From positions 1 to 59,454 of the forward strand of contig DASWDU010000050.1 in the NCBI GenBank assembly GCA_036395115.1: a stretch of DNA of 59,454 nucleotides, given 5' to 3'. This stretch comes from Thermoplasmata archaeon (GTDB lineage Archaea; Thermoplasmatota; Thermoplasmata; RBG-16-68-12). Positions 15,264 to 24,270 of this stretch are shown here, piece by piece (position 1 is the first letter of the stretch; each line of letters opens with the position of its first letter). Under the pieces are notes generated by a model. The model was not told where the DNA came from and ran no database searches. It worked only from the letters and a program-made list of their open reading frames with translations. The translations under genes were made by a program, and so were the position numbers.

Positions 15264-16586
15264 TCACCCGTCGCGGATCTTCCGCATCCGCTCGACCTTT
15301 TCGGCGACGACATCCGGCTTGCCGATGTCCCGGCGGGCGTAGAAGCTGCCCGCGACGAACGCGAGGGCCTCCTCCGAAACCGACTCGGCCGCCTCCAGGT
15401 CCGGGGCGATGCCGACGACAGCGAGAGACCGCGATGTCGTCGTGTACAGATGGCCGCCTTTCTCGTCGACGCTCGCGTAGTAGAGTTTCGCCCCCGTGCG
15501 GCGGATGCTCTCTTCGTCGACCTTGAGCTGCTCGCCGGCCTTCGGGTGGGAGCCGTAGCCCATCGGCACGACGTACTTGCATACCGTCGCCTTGCGGGAG
15601 AACTTCACGTTCGTCGGAAGGTTCCCGCCGGTGAGGCGCACGCACACGTCGAGGAAGTCGCCCTCGAGGATCGGCAGGACGTTCATCGATTCCGGATCGG
15701 CGAAGCGGACGTTGTACTCGAGGAGCTTCGGCCCATCGCGCGTCGCCATGAATCCGCCGTACAGGATCCCTTTGAACGGCGTGTCGCGGGCGAACATCGC
15801 ATCGACGGTCTTCGTCATCGTTTCGAGCGCCCGCTCGTACTCGTCTCGCGTGACGAACGGAAGCAGATGGTCGGCCTCGCTGTACGACCCCATCCCGCCG
15901 GTGTTCGGCCCCTTGTCCCCTTCATAGGCGCGCTTGTGATCCTGCGCCAACGGCATCGGCACCAACGAGCGGCCGTCGCAGAACGCCTGGAGGGAGAACT
16001 CTTCGCCGACGAGTTTCTCCTCGACGAGGAACCGCGCGGTCCCGCCGATTTTCTTCTCGAGAATCTCGCGACCGTACGCGAGCGCCTCGGCCTTCGTGGA
16101 GAAGTGATCGCCCCAGACCCGCACGCCCTTTCCGCCCGTGAGGCCGAGAGGCTTGATCACGAACTCGAAATCGGAGTCGTTGACGAACTCCTCGAAGCCG
16201 CTCATCTGGTCGAACGCCCAGAATTGCGGAAGCCCTGGGATCCGACGCTCACGCATCAGCTCGCGGGTGAATTCCTTGTTCGTCTCAAGCTGCGACGCCC
16301 CGCGAGACGGGCCCACCGTCGGAACCCCGGCAGCCTCCAGAGCGTCCGCGATTCCGTTCTCGAGAGGGATCTCCGGACCGACGACCGCCAGGTCCGCGCC
16401 TTGGCCCTTCGCCCACGACGCGATGCGGTCGACCGCCGTGACCTCGCCGATCAGCATCTCCTTCGAGGCGCGGCGGATCCCCGGATTCTGGCTCGACGTC
16501 GCCGCGAGGATCTCCGCGTCGGATCGCCGGAGCGCCTCGACGATTGCGTGCTCGCGGCCGCCTCCACCGACCACCAGGACTCTCAT
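15264..16586 (-). CDS. purD: Phosphoribosylamine-glycine ligase PurD
   Basis: ATP-grasp enzyme of purine synthesis: phosphoribosylamine + glycine + ATP to GAR. About 440 residues, full length. It shows the N-terminal VLVVGGGGREHAIVEAL, the ATP-grasp lysine loop VIKPLGLTGGKGVRVW, and GPNTGGMGSYS and FKGILYGGFMATRDGPKLLEYNVRFADPE, all PurD signatures. ATG 16586 (MRVLVVGGGG) is the usual family start; GTG 16598 adds four residues and is also possible. Other de novo purine genes (purH, purN) and C1-donor genes (folD, metF) are within 6 kb but mostly on the opposite strand. Confidence 0.95.
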   Translation of the reverse strand: MRVLVVGGGGREHAIVEALRRSDAEILAATSSQNPGIRRASKEMLIGEVTAVDRIASWAKGQGADLAVVGPEIPLENGIADALEAAGVPTVGPSRGASQLETNKEFTRELMRERRIPGLPQFWAFDQMSGFEEFVNDSDFEFVIKPLGLTGGKGVRVWGDHFSTKAEALAYGREILEKKIGGTARFLVEEKLVGEEFSLQAFCDGRSLVPMPLAQDHKRAYEGDKGPNTGGMGSYSEADHLLPFVTRDEYERALETMTKTVDAMFARDTPFKGILYGGFMATRDGPKLLEYNVRFADPESMNVLPILEGDFLDVCVRLTGGNLPTNVKFSRKATVCKYVVPMGYGSHPKAGEQLKVDEESIRRTGAKLYYASVDEKGGHLYTTTSRSLAVVGIAPDLEAAESVSEEALAFVAGSFYARRDIGKPDVVAEKVERMRKIRDG

Positions 16587-16675
16587 GGCGACGACCACAG
16601 AGAAAACGGCCGCCGGGATTTCTAGTTTCGCGAACGGAGGATGAAGGGGCGCGGACCTAGACGGCGTCCTATCCG

Positions 16676-17578
16676 CTACGTTGCATCGGAAGCGCCGGCT
16701 TTCGCCGCGAGTTCCGCGGCCGACACGGTGTTCGACAGGAGCATCGCGATTGTCATCGGGCCCACGCCTCCGGGCACCGGGGAAATCGCCTTCGCCAGGG
16801 CGCGCACCGCGTCGAAGTCGACATCGCCCACCGTGCGGGTTCCGCCTTTCGCGTTCGGATCCGCGATGCGGTTGATCCCGACATCGATGACGACCGCGCC
16901 CGGGCGCACCATGTTCGCTTTCACGTACCGAGGCGAGCCCATCGCCGAGACCAGGATCTCCGCGCGCCTCGTGTGCGTCTCGAGGTCGCGGGTCGCGCTG
17001 TGCACGATCGTGACGGTCGCGTTTGCCTTCGGGCCTTTCTGCATGAGGAGCGCCGCGAGCGGTTTCCCGACGATGTTGCTCCGTCCGATGATCACGACGT
17101 CCTTGCCGCTCGGATCGTTCCCGCTGCGCATCAGGAGTTCGACGACGCCGGCAGGCGTGGCGGGGGCGAAGCGCGGGCGACCGATCAGGACGAGGCCGAC
17201 GTTCACGGGATGGAAGCAGTCCACGTCCTTGAGGGGGCTGACGGCCGACACCGCCTTCTCGACCGCGATCTGCGTGGGCAAGGGCTGCTGCACGAGGATT
17301 CCGTGGACCTTCGGATCGGAGTTGAGGCGGCCGATCTCCTGCAGGAGCCGCGCCTCCGACACGTCCTCGGGCAACTGGACGGTCCAGTGGGCCATCCCCA
17401 TTTCCTCGGAGGCTTTGCTCTTCATCTTGACGTACAGCTGCGACGCGGCGTCCTCGCCGACGAGGACCGCCGCGAGACCCGGGACGTTGCCGGCGTCGGC
17501 GAGCTTGGCGAGCCTGGGCTTGAGGTCATCCCGAATCTCCGTCGCGATCTTCTTGCCGTCGATGATCTCGGCCGCCAC
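16676..17578 (-). CDS. folD: FolD methylene-THF dehydrogenase/cyclohydrolase
   Basis: 300 residues, a complete FolD, interconverting 5,10-methylene- and 10-formyl-tetrahydrofolate. Signatures: YVKMKSKASEEMGM (catalytic Lys and Tyr), GILVQQPLP, DVDCFHPVNVG, PATPAGVVELL, VVIIGRSNIVGKPLAALL (NAD(P) loop) and the C-terminal PVPGGVGPMTIAMLL. It makes the formyl donor that PurN and PurH use. GTG 17578 is chosen: it gives MAAEIIDGK, the usual family start, and TTATAG on the minus strand near 17613 supplies a promoter. FolD implies tetrahydrofolate-based C1 metabolism rather than only methanopterin. Confidence 0.95.
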   Translation of the reverse strand: MAAEIIDGKKIATEIRDDLKPRLAKLADAGNVPGLAAVLVGEDAASQLYVKMKSKASEEMGMAHWTVQLPEDVSEARLLQEIGRLNSDPKVHGILVQQPLPTQIAVEKAVSAVSPLKDVDCFHPVNVGLVLIGRPRFAPATPAGVVELLMRSGNDPSGKDVVIIGRSNIVGKPLAALLMQKGPKANATVTIVHSATRDLETHTRRAEILVSAMGSPRYVKANMVRPGAVVIDVGINRIADPNAKGGTRTVGDVDFDAVRALAKAISPVPGGVGPMTIAMLLSNTVSAAELAAKAGASDAT

Positions 17579-17755
17579 GACGACACCGCGGGGCGGAATC
17601 CGCCTGCGGGTTATAGTCTTGAGCGTCCTCCGACAGCACTGCCGACCGTTGACCTTGGCGCCGCAGAATCGTACCTCCAGAAGCGTCAGACAACGACCCC
17701 TTGCATTCGCATGGAGGAAAACGCTTAAGTCCGGTCGCGGCCATGGCGCCGGCGG

Positions 17756-18322
17756 ATGCACTCCAACGATTGGTCCCGCGTCCTGACGGAACGTCAGCGC
17801 GAGGTCCTCTCCATCGTCGTGGAGAACAAGGTCTACCGGAACAGCGATTCGAAGATTCCGGAGTTGGCCGCCCAGATGGGGATCGCTCCGGTCGCCGTCG
17901 CGAAGCACCTCCTCGAGATCGAGAAGACGGCGCTCCTGAACGTCGTCGTGAGCCCGTCGGAGCAAGGCAAGCGCGTGTACGAGCGGCTGGAGCTCGAGCC
18001 ACGGCCCGAGAAGAAACAGACGGCCGAGGCGTTGGACCGCCAGACGATCACGATCCTCCGGTTCCTCCGAGACCGTCCGGACGCGAGCGCGAACGAGATC
18101 GCGGAGGAACTCGGCTTCTCGGACTACACGACGGGGAAGAGCCTGCGCGTCCTGACGGCGATCCAGCTCGTGACGAAGCAGCGAGGCCCCGCGGTGCGCC
18201 GCGGCGTGCCCCCGTACGTGTTCCGGCCGACGCCGCACGGGCGCGACCTCATCGAGCGACTGCCCGGGCGCGCCTCGTCGGAAGGCAAAAGTAGCGTGGA
18301 TGGCCTCCTGGGCACCGCGTGA
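17756..18322 (+). CDS. Winged-helix transcriptional regulator with two DNA-binding modules
   Basis: 188 residues. The N-terminal third (ERQREVLSIVVENKVYRNSD, then IPELAAQMGIAPVAVAKHLLEIEK) and a second module (TITILRFLRDRPDASANEIAEELGFSDYTTGKSLRVL) are both winged helix-turn-helix like. CTTAAG at 17724-17729 lies 29 bases before the ATG, so the transcript is probably leaderless. Its stop overlaps the GTG of the geranylgeranyl reductase gene (GTGA), so the two are translationally coupled and the regulator may control lipid saturation. That role is an inference from context. Confidence 0.82.
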   Translation: MHSNDWSRVLTERQREVLSIVVENKVYRNSDSKIPELAAQMGIAPVAVAKHLLEIEKTALLNVVVSPSEQGKRVYERLELEPRPEKKQTAEALDRQTITILRFLRDRPDASANEIAEELGFSDYTTGKSLRVLTAIQLVTKQRGPAVRRGVPPYVFRPTPHGRDLIERLPGRASSEGKSSVDGLLGTA

Positions 18323-19470
18323 TCGACGCGGTCGTCGTAGGCGCGGGACCGGCCGGCGGAATGGCGGCTCGGCAGCTCGCCGCCGCGGGCTTCGAGACGG
18401 TAATCCTCGAGAAACGCAAGGTCGTCGGCGAGCCGGTGCAGTGCGCCGAAGGCGTGAGCGAGTTCGGCCTGCTCTCGAACGGCCTCTCGCCGCACGAGGA
18501 GTGGATCGCCCAGCGGGTCGCGGGGGCGAAGTGCGTCGCCCCGAACGGGAAATGGTTCTTCATCACCCGGCTCGCCGGGTACGCGATCGACCGCGCGCGG
18601 TTCGACCGCTGGATCGTCGAAGAGGCGGTGGACGATGGCGCGGACCTGCGGACCGCGATGCGGGTCACGCGGCTTGCGGCCCACGACGGCGGATGGCGGC
18701 TCGAGGCGAACGGCGAGACGATCGATGCCCGCGCGGTCATCGGCGCCGACGGTCCCGCGAGCCTCGTGGCGCGGGACGCCGGCCTGATCCGGAGCCTCGA
18801 GAGGATCCTCGCGTACGAGTATCGGTTCCGGCGCGAGGACGTCGCCCCGCTGGACCCGGAATATTTCCTGCTGTTCATCGCCGAGCGGTACAAGGGCGGG
18901 TACGCGTGGGTCTTCCCGAAAGGCGACGACGTCAACGTGGGCGCGGGCGGACCCATCGACGCGCACGCGGCGACGGTCGCATTCTGTCGCGACCACGGAA
19001 TCGACGTCGACCGTAAGACGCAGACGATCGCCGGGACGATCCCGTACCGCTATGATCTCGCGTCGCTCGCCGCGCCGGGGCTCGCGGTGGTCGGCGACGC
19101 CGCGGGAATCACGAATCCGATGAACGGCGCCGGAATCCATCCGGGACTCTTCAGCGGCCGCCTGGCGGGCGAGATCGCCGTTGCGGCCTTGGAGGCGGAA
19201 GACCCCGCCGCGATGTTCGCGTACGACCGCGCGATCCGATCCTCGCCATTCCTCGATCCGCTCCTGTGGTGGATGATCGATCGGGTGCGTCGGTGGAGCG
19301 ACCGGCTGATGAATTCGGTCGTCGGCGAGCTATCGGGGCTCGATTGGCGTGGGCTCACGTGGAAGCACATGCTCTCGGCCGGGATCCGAAGGCCCTCGCT
19401 CACCTTGCACGTGCGCGAGTTCTACCGGATGATCCGCACGCTCGAGCTCTGCGACCGCTACGGATGGTGA
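18319..19470 (+). CDS. Geranylgeranyl reductase family flavoprotein
   Basis: 383 residues of the FAD-dependent GGR family, which saturates the isoprenoid chains of archaeal lipids. FAD-binding motif VVGAGPAGGMAARQLAAAG is followed by the acidic residue in VILEKRKVVGEPVQCAEGVS, the cysteine-containing substrate motif of the family. YAWVFPKGDDVNVGAGG and VVGDAAGITNPMNGAGIHPG complete the fold. The C-terminal region (WWMIDRVRRWSD...) is amphipathic and may touch the membrane. The GTG start overlaps the stop of the winged-helix gene by four bases. The exact substrate among GGR paralogs is not determined. Confidence 0.9.
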   Translation: MIDAVVVGAGPAGGMAARQLAAAGFETVILEKRKVVGEPVQCAEGVSEFGLLSNGLSPHEEWIAQRVAGAKCVAPNGKWFFITRLAGYAIDRARFDRWIVEEAVDDGADLRTAMRVTRLAAHDGGWRLEANGETIDARAVIGADGPASLVARDAGLIRSLERILAYEYRFRREDVAPLDPEYFLLFIAERYKGGYAWVFPKGDDVNVGAGGPIDAHAATVAFCRDHGIDVDRKTQTIAGTIPYRYDLASLAAPGLAVVGDAAGITNPMNGAGIHPGLFSGRLAGEIAVAALEAEDPAAMFAYDRAIRSSPFLDPLLWWMIDRVRRWSDRLMNSVVGELSGLDWRGLTWKHMLSAGIRRPSLTLHVREFYRMIRTLELCDRYGW

Positions 19471-19534
19471 ACGCGACCTCCGTCGAGACGCGCGACCGAA
19501 GCCTACATAAATTCCGGGCGACTTCCTGCGGACG

Positions 19535-20491
19535 ATGCCCGTCGGCGTCGCGTCGCACGTCATGCGCGCGGGCAGCCGATTGGAGAAGGTCCTCGCGTCC
19601 GGAGGCTTCGCCGTGACCGCAGAGATCCACCCTCCGGGATCCGCGGATCCCTCGAGCATCGAACGGCAAGTCGCGATGTACCGGGGCCTGGTCGACGCGT
19701 GCAACGTGACGGACGGGCAGCGAGCCCTCGTGCGGATCTCGTCCCTCGCCGCCGCGACCCTCGTCCTCCAGTCGGGCATCGAGCCGATCATGCAGATGGT
19801 CCTCCGGGACCGCAACCGCATCGGGATCCAGGCGGACCTCCTCGGCGCGTCTGCCCTCGGCATCCGCAACGTGCTCTGCCTCTGGGGTGACCCACCGACC
19901 GCCGGGAACGAGAAGGACGCCAAGGCGGTCTACGACCTGACCACGGAGGAGATGATCGCGACGTTCCGGGTTCTCCGCGACGCGGGCACGTTGCGGGGTG
20001 GCGACATGGTCAAGGTCCCGCCGAAAGTCTTCATCGGCGCCGCCGCCGATCCGTTCCGCGGCTCGAAGGAGGAGTCGTTCGCGAAGCTCCGGGCGAAGGT
20101 CACCGCCGGCGCGGATTTCGTGCAGACGCAGGGCGTCTACGACGTCGATCGGTTCGAGGATTGGATGCGGCTCGTGCGCAAGGAGTGGCTCCACGAGAAA
20201 GTCTACATCCTCGCGGGCGTCATCCCGCTCAAGTCCCCGAAGATGGCGCGGTTCATGACGGAGAAGCTCGGGGCCGTGATCCCGAAACATATCATGGACC
20301 GGATGGAGGGCGCCCCGAACCCGAGGGCGGAAGGCCTCAGCATCGCCGTCCGGACCGTGAAGGCCTTGAAGCGGATCGACGGCGTCAGCGGCGTCCACAT
20401 CATGCCGGTCGGATGGGAGGACGTCGTGACGGAACTCGTGAAGGAGGCGGGACTCTTTCCTCGCCCCGAGCCCGCCGCCGCCCTCGTGTGA
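19535..20491 (+). CDS. metF: Methylenetetrahydrofolate reductase (MetF-like)
   Basis: 318 residues of the MTHFR TIM-barrel family, which reduces 5,10-methylene-THF to 5-methyl-THF using FAD. Seen: FAVTAEIHPPGSADPSS (catalytic Glu of the family EI/VxPP motif), QMVLRDRNRIGIQADLLGA, NVLCLWGDPPTAGN, KVFIGAAADPF and GADFVQTQGVYDVDRFEDWM. A TATA (ACATAAAT, about 19505-19512) lies 26 bases before the ATG, so leaderless. It follows the lipid reductase on the same strand but has its own promoter. It fits FolD in a folate C1 pathway. The electron donor is unknown. Confidence 0.92.
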   Translation: MPVGVASHVMRAGSRLEKVLASGGFAVTAEIHPPGSADPSSIERQVAMYRGLVDACNVTDGQRALVRISSLAAATLVLQSGIEPIMQMVLRDRNRIGIQADLLGASALGIRNVLCLWGDPPTAGNEKDAKAVYDLTTEEMIATFRVLRDAGTLRGGDMVKVPPKVFIGAAADPFRGSKEESFAKLRAKVTAGADFVQTQGVYDVDRFEDWMRLVRKEWLHEKVYILAGVIPLKSPKMARFMTEKLGAVIPKHIMDRMEGAPNPRAEGLSIAVRTVKALKRIDGVSGVHIMPVGWEDVVTELVKEAGLFPRPEPAAALV

Positions 20492-20561
20492 ACGAGCCCG
20501 ATGGCCTCCGAGCCCTCCGAAGGTTTAATGGGGGCCTCCCCATTGCGACTCGGTAATAAGG

Positions 20562-22097
20562 ATGGTCTCCCCGCGCCGGGCCCTCCTCAGCGTCTCCGAA
20601 AAGGAGGGGCTCGTCGAATTCGCTCGGGGATTACGGGACCTCGGTTTTGAGTTCATCGCGACGGAGGGCACGGCGAAGGCGCTGCAGGAGGCCGGCATCG
20701 CCGCCGCGACCGTCGCGGAGTACACGGGGCTGCGCGAGGGCCTCGGTGGCCGCGTGAAGACCTTGCATCCGCGGATCTTCGCGGGGATCCTTGCGCCGCG
20801 AGGCGACGAGCGGGATCTCGCGGACCTCGGCGCCGTCGCGATCGACCTCGTCGTCGCGAACCTCTATCCGTTCGAGGCGACCGTCGCGAAGCCGCACGTC
20901 ACGATGGCCGAGGCGATCGAGAACATCGACATCGGGGGCGTCTCCCTGATCCGCGCGGCGGCGAAGAACGCCGCCCGGGTCGCCGTCATCGTGCGGCCCT
21001 CACGCTACCCGGACGTGCTGCGCGCCCTGCAGGATCAGAAGACCGTGCCGCAACGGCTGCGGGACGAACTCGCCGTGGAGGCGTTCGAGTACACGTCGCG
21101 ATATGACGCGGCGATCTTCAACTACCTCGCGAAGCGGCAAGGCGCGACCCTGCCTCCCGCCCTTCGCCTCGCGTACGACAAGATCGCGGACCTCCGGTAC
21201 GGGGAGAATCCGTACCAGAAGGCGGCGCTCTATCGGGAGTCGTTCCCGTCCGCCGCGACCGCGAACGCGGAGAAGCTCCAGGGCAAGGACCTGTCGTACA
21301 ACAACCTCATCGACCTCGACGCCGCGTTGCGGATCGTGTCGGAGTTCGATCGTCCCGCGGCCGTCGTGATCAAACACACGAACCCGGCCGGGGCGGCCCT
21401 CTCCTCGGATCTGGAGTCGGCCTACGAGGCGGCACACGCGTGCGATCCCATCTCCGCCTACGGCGGCGTCGTCGGGCTGAACCGGACCGTCGACCTGCCT
21501 ACCGCGAAGGCGATGCGAAGGGACGTCCTGGACGCCGTCATCGCGCCCGGATACGAGCCGCAGGCGCTCGCGATCCTCCAGCAGAAGAAGAAGGGAGACT
21601 TCCTGATCATGCGGACGCACGGCGAACTCCGGAAGGACCACGGCGTCGACATGGTCCGCATCCTCGGCGGCGTCCTCCTCCAGACGACGGACTTCCCCGA
21701 GCCGAGGCCGAAGGCGTTCAAGGTGGTCACGAAGGCATCGCCGACCGCGGACCAGATGCGAGACATCCTGTTCGGGATCACCGTGAGCCGCTACGTGAAG
21801 TCGAACTCGATCGTCCTCGTGAAAGGCGACCGCACGGTCGGGATCGGCGCCGGCCAGATGAGCCGGGTGGACGCATGTATGATCGCGCGCCTCAAGGCCA
21901 AGGACGCGGCGCGCGGGAGCGTCGCGGTGAGCGACGCGTACTTCCCCTTCCGTGACGGCATCGAAGAACTCGCGCTGGCGGGGGTCGCGGCCGTCGCACA
22001 ACCGGGCGGCTCGATCCGGGACGCCGAAGTGATCGAGGCGGCGGAGGAGCACGGGATCGCAATGGTCTTCACGGGAATCCGCCTGTTCAAGCACTGA
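20562..22097 (+). CDS. purH: Bifunctional AICAR formyltransferase/IMP cyclohydrolase PurH
   Basis: 511 residues, a complete two-domain PurH. The N-terminal cyclohydrolase (MGS-like) part has [31 protein letters not shown] and [16 protein letters not shown]. The formyltransferase part has [42 protein letters not shown] and near the end [19 protein letters not shown]. It performs the last two steps to IMP with 10-formyl-THF. GTTTAATG (20523-20530) and GTAATAAGG just before the ATG are promoter candidates. purN follows after 6 bases, so the two form an operon. Confidence 0.96.
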   Translation: MVSPRRALLSVSEKEGLVEFARGLRDLGFEFIATEGTAKALQEAGIAAATVAEYTGLREGLGGRVKTLHPRIFAGILAPRGDERDLADLGAVAIDLVVANLYPFEATVAKPHVTMAEAIENIDIGGVSLIRAAAKNAARVAVIVRPSRYPDVLRALQDQKTVPQRLRDELAVEAFEYTSRYDAAIFNYLAKRQGATLPPALRLAYDKIADLRYGENPYQKAALYRESFPSAATANAEKLQGKDLSYNNLIDLDAALRIVSEFDRPAAVVIKHTNPAGAALSSDLESAYEAAHACDPISAYGGVVGLNRTVDLPTAKAMRRDVLDAVIAPGYEPQALAILQQKKKGDFLIMRTHGELRKDHGVDMVRILGGVLLQTTDFPEPRPKAFKVVTKASPTADQMRDILFGITVSRYVKSNSIVLVKGDRTVGIGAGQMSRVDACMIARLKAKDAARGSVAVSDAYFPFRDGIEELALAGVAAVAQPGGSIRDAEVIEAAEEHGIAMVFTGIRLFKH

Positions 22098-22103
22098 GGG
22101 ACG

Positions 22104-22745
22104 ATGGCTCGGGTCAAGGTGGGAGTGCTCGCGTCCGGAAGGGGCACGGACTTCCAGAGCCTAGCCGACGCTCGCAAGCGGGGCGATCTCGACGTTGACC
22201 TCGCGGTGCTCGTTTGCAACGTCCCCGGGGCTCCGGTCATCGAGCGCGCGAGGTCGGCGGGCGTCCCGGCGATTGTGATCGATCACCGCAAGTTCGGGAA
22301 AGATCGCGAGGCCTTCGAGCGGGAGGTCGTGAAAGTCCTGAAGGAGAAGCGCGTGGACCTCGTCGTCCATGCCGGCTTCATGCGAATCGTGACGGGCTAC
22401 TACATCGGGGAGTTCCGCAACCGCATCATGAACATCCACCCCTCGCTCCTGCCGGCGTTCCCCGGCGCCCACGCCCCACGGGACGCCCTCGCGCACGGAG
22501 TGCGGATTTCAGGGTGCACGATCCACTTCGTGGACGAAACGGTCGACGGGGGGCCGATCATCCTCCAGAAGGCGGTCTCCGTCCTCGAGGACGACACGGA
22601 AGAGACGTTGGCGGCAAGGATCCTCGAGCAGGAGCACATCTTCCTCCCGATTGCGGTCCGCCTGTTCGCGGAAGGCCGCTTGAAGGTCGAGGGGCGTCGG
22701 GTTCGGATACGCACGACCGGGCTGAGCCTGCCACCTGTGGCCTAG
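22104..22745 (+). CDS. purN: Phosphoribosylglycinamide formyltransferase PurN
   Basis: 213 residues, folate-dependent GAR formyltransferase. Key segments: [15 protein letters not shown] (substrate loop; the common Asn is Asp here), [34 protein letters not shown] with the catalytic Asn-x-His, and [21 protein letters not shown] with the catalytic Asp. It starts 6 bases after purH and is co-transcribed with it. The product of PurD in the same window is its substrate. The downstream stretch contains a hairpin that may end the transcript. Confidence 0.95.
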   Translation: MARVKVGVLASGRGTDFQSLADARKRGDLDVDLAVLVCNVPGAPVIERARSAGVPAIVIDHRKFGKDREAFEREVVKVLKEKRVDLVVHAGFMRIVTGYYIGEFRNRIMNIHPSLLPAFPGAHAPRDALAHGVRISGCTIHFVDETVDGGPIILQKAVSVLEDDTEETLAARILEQEHIFLPIAVRLFAEGRLKVEGRRVRIRTTGLSLPPVA

Positions 22746-22782
22746 CAGGAAGACGGCGGCGCGCCGACTTCACAAAATAAAG

Positions 22783-22828
22783 GGCCGTCCAGGAATCCTG
22801 AACGGCCTCGTTGTGGAGGGATGCTTGT
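22783..22828 (+). ncRNA. Structured element, copy 1 (hairpin plus conserved tail)
   Basis: Lower stem GGCCGT/ACGGCC, then a C-A mismatch, then upper stem CAGG/CCTG with loop AAT (22783-22807). A tail ending TTGTGGAGGGATGCTTGT runs to 22828. It begins 38 bases after the purN stop, so it may also serve as that operon's terminator. An AT-rich CAAAATAAAG precedes it. Copy 2 has the same lower stem, mismatch and tail but a different upper stem. Strand is assumed from neighbouring genes. Confidence 0.45.
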
Positions 22829-22950
22829 CTAAGCAATACCGATACGACGAGATTCTATAAAACGCTTTTCCGTCCTCGCAAGTCGAGGGCCGCGACACGG
22901 GCGGGCACGCGCCCGCTCACGACGAAAACGGGACCGGAAAAAAGGGGCTT

Positions 22951-23007
22951 GGCCGTCCCCCTTTCATGGAGAAAACGGGGAACGGCCCGTTGTGGAGGGA
23001 TGCTTGT
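22951..23007 (+). ncRNA. Structured element, copy 2 (hairpin plus conserved tail)
   Basis: Lower stem GGCCGT/ACGGCC, the same C-A mismatch, upper stem CCCC/GGGG with a 15-base loop (22951-22987), then the tail CGTTGTGGAGGGATGCTTGT (22988-23007), identical to copy 1 apart from one extra T there. Three of the four upper-stem pairs differ from copy 1 on both sides yet still pair, which is what selection for RNA structure produces. No known RNA family was recognised. Confidence 0.45.
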
Positions 23008-23187
23008 GCGATTCCCACGGCGCGGGAGTATTTCAAGGTTTAGCAGAATATGTTCGGACGTGGCTCGAAGCCTCACGTCGCTCGGACAAAACGCAGCCCG
23101 GCCGCGCCTCCCGCGGCCGGCCAAACGAATCGGACGCCGCTCCGCAAGGCTTATGCGCGCGACGCTCGTTCGACCGCGCGTCTTCGA

Positions 23188-23685
23188 ATGAAAGGCGTCG
23201 GGAAGTTCGGCGAGATCATGGCCGGCGAGAAGGGCAAGGTCAGCTACGACGAGGTCGCGGCTCGGCTCATGAAAATCATCCATTCAGGAAGCCAGCGCAA
23301 AGCGATCACGGATTTCGTGTGTCGCGAACTCCGAAAGATCCCCCACTACACCTGGGTCGGGATCTACGTCGTCGACGGTTCGGATCTAGCGCTGGCCTCG
23401 TGGTCCGGCCCGAGCGCGACCCTGCACAACCGAATCCCGATCGGGCAGGGCCTCTGCGGCGCCGCGGTCTCGGACAAGAAGACGATCCTCGTGCAAGACG
23501 TGACGAGCGATCCAAGGTACCTCCAGTGTTTCATCAACACCCGCGCGGAGATCGTCGTCCCGATCCTGAAAGGGGACGCTCCAGTCGCGGAAATCGACAT
23601 CGACTCGGACCAACAAGATGCGTTCTCAGACACGGACCGAGAGTTCGTCGAGTGGGCGGCGGAAGAGCTCCGGACGATTCTGTGA
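23188..23685 (+). CDS. GAF-domain protein, free-methionine-sulfoxide reductase-like
   Basis: 165 residues, one GAF domain of the fRMsr type, which reduces free methionine-(R)-sulfoxide. The family pattern is visible: HYTWVGIYVVDGSDL, IPIGQGLCGAAVSDKKTILVQDV, and YLQCFINTRAEIVVPIL. Two of the three catalytic cysteines are in place (C90, C114), but the position of the third, just before RIPIGQG, reads LHN instead of a Cys. Activity may be altered, or it may be a sensor. ATG 23188 follows a CTTATG element about 37 bases upstream; ATG 23218 is an alternative. Confidence 0.82.
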   Translation: MKGVGKFGEIMAGEKGKVSYDEVAARLMKIIHSGSQRKAITDFVCRELRKIPHYTWVGIYVVDGSDLALASWSGPSATLHNRIPIGQGLCGAAVSDKKTILVQDVTSDPRYLQCFINTRAEIVVPILKGDAPVAEIDIDSDQQDAFSDTDREFVEWAAEELRTIL

Positions 23686-23705
23686 GCGAGAGAGGATCGC
23701 CGCAA

Positions 23706-24263
23706 TCAGAGGCGGAACTCGCCCCATACGCGTAGAAACGTGTCGATCTGATCGGGCGTCGCGATCTCGTAGGTCGCCATGAGCCGAGCGACGGCTTTGG
23801 GACCCGTGACTTGGTATCCCCGTTCCGCCGGCGTCGCACGATCGATGAGTCCCGCCGCTTGCATCTTCTTGAGGTGATGCGACAGCGTGGAGGGGGACAC
23901 GGGGACGTGCTCCAGGATCTCCTTGTGCGTCCCGGCCTCGTGCTCCATGAGGAACGCGATCACGCGGAACGGCACCGGCTGGCGGAGGAACGCGAGGACC
24001 TGCTTCTCCGAGTCCGTCAGTGCGGGGCGCGCATCCGACTGGCCGGGCTGGGAGCGCGGGTAGAAGCGCTTGTACTCCCCGTCCATCGACGACGTGATGA
24101 GCTCGTGCTTCTCCAAGAACCGAAGGTGGTAGTCCACGAGCGTGATCGACAGGTCAAGGGCACGAGACACTTCGCGGAGATGGAAGCCAGGGTTCTTCCG
24201 GACGAACTCGTAGAGGTCCCTACGAGTCTTGACCGCCAGGATCTCCTCGTCCATGGAGACCAA
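23706..24263 (-). CDS. Tandem winged-helix transcriptional regulator
   Basis: 185 residues with two winged helix-turn-helix domains: residues about 10-65 (TRRDLYEFVRKNPGFHLREV, then SRALDLSITLVDYHLRFLEK) and 85-150 (VLAFLRQPVPFRVIAFLMEH, later HKEILEHVPVSPSTLSHHLKKM). Both recognition regions are ArsR/MarR-like and probably bind DNA as a dimer. It starts 7 bases after the stop of a small membrane protein gene, with which it is co-transcribed. Gene pairs of a wHTH regulator and a three-helix membrane protein recur in archaea, and the membrane protein may tether or gate the regulator. ATG 24254 is an alternative start. Confidence 0.85.
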   Translation of the reverse strand: MVSMDEEILAVKTRRDLYEFVRKNPGFHLREVSRALDLSITLVDYHLRFLEKHELITSSMDGEYKRFYPRSQPGQSDARPALTDSEKQVLAFLRQPVPFRVIAFLMEHEAGTHKEILEHVPVSPSTLSHHLKKMQAAGLIDRATPAERGYQVTGPKAVARLMATYEIATPDQIDTFLRVWGEFRL

Positions 24264-24270
24264 ACGGCGC

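Larger units (their letters stand above)
22746..23187 (+). other. Gene-free stretch with a duplicated hairpin element
   Basis: No protein-like frame is seen between purN and the GAF gene. The stretch holds two hairpins with identical lower stems and a conserved 3' tail (22783-22828 and 22951-23007), a TATA element (TATAAAA, 22856-22862), and between them two further short stems: CCTCG/CGAGG at 22874-22888 and GCGGGC/GCCCGC at 22901-22916. The arrangement suggests small RNAs, attenuators or duplicated regulatory elements rather than plain spacer. Confidence 0.5.
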
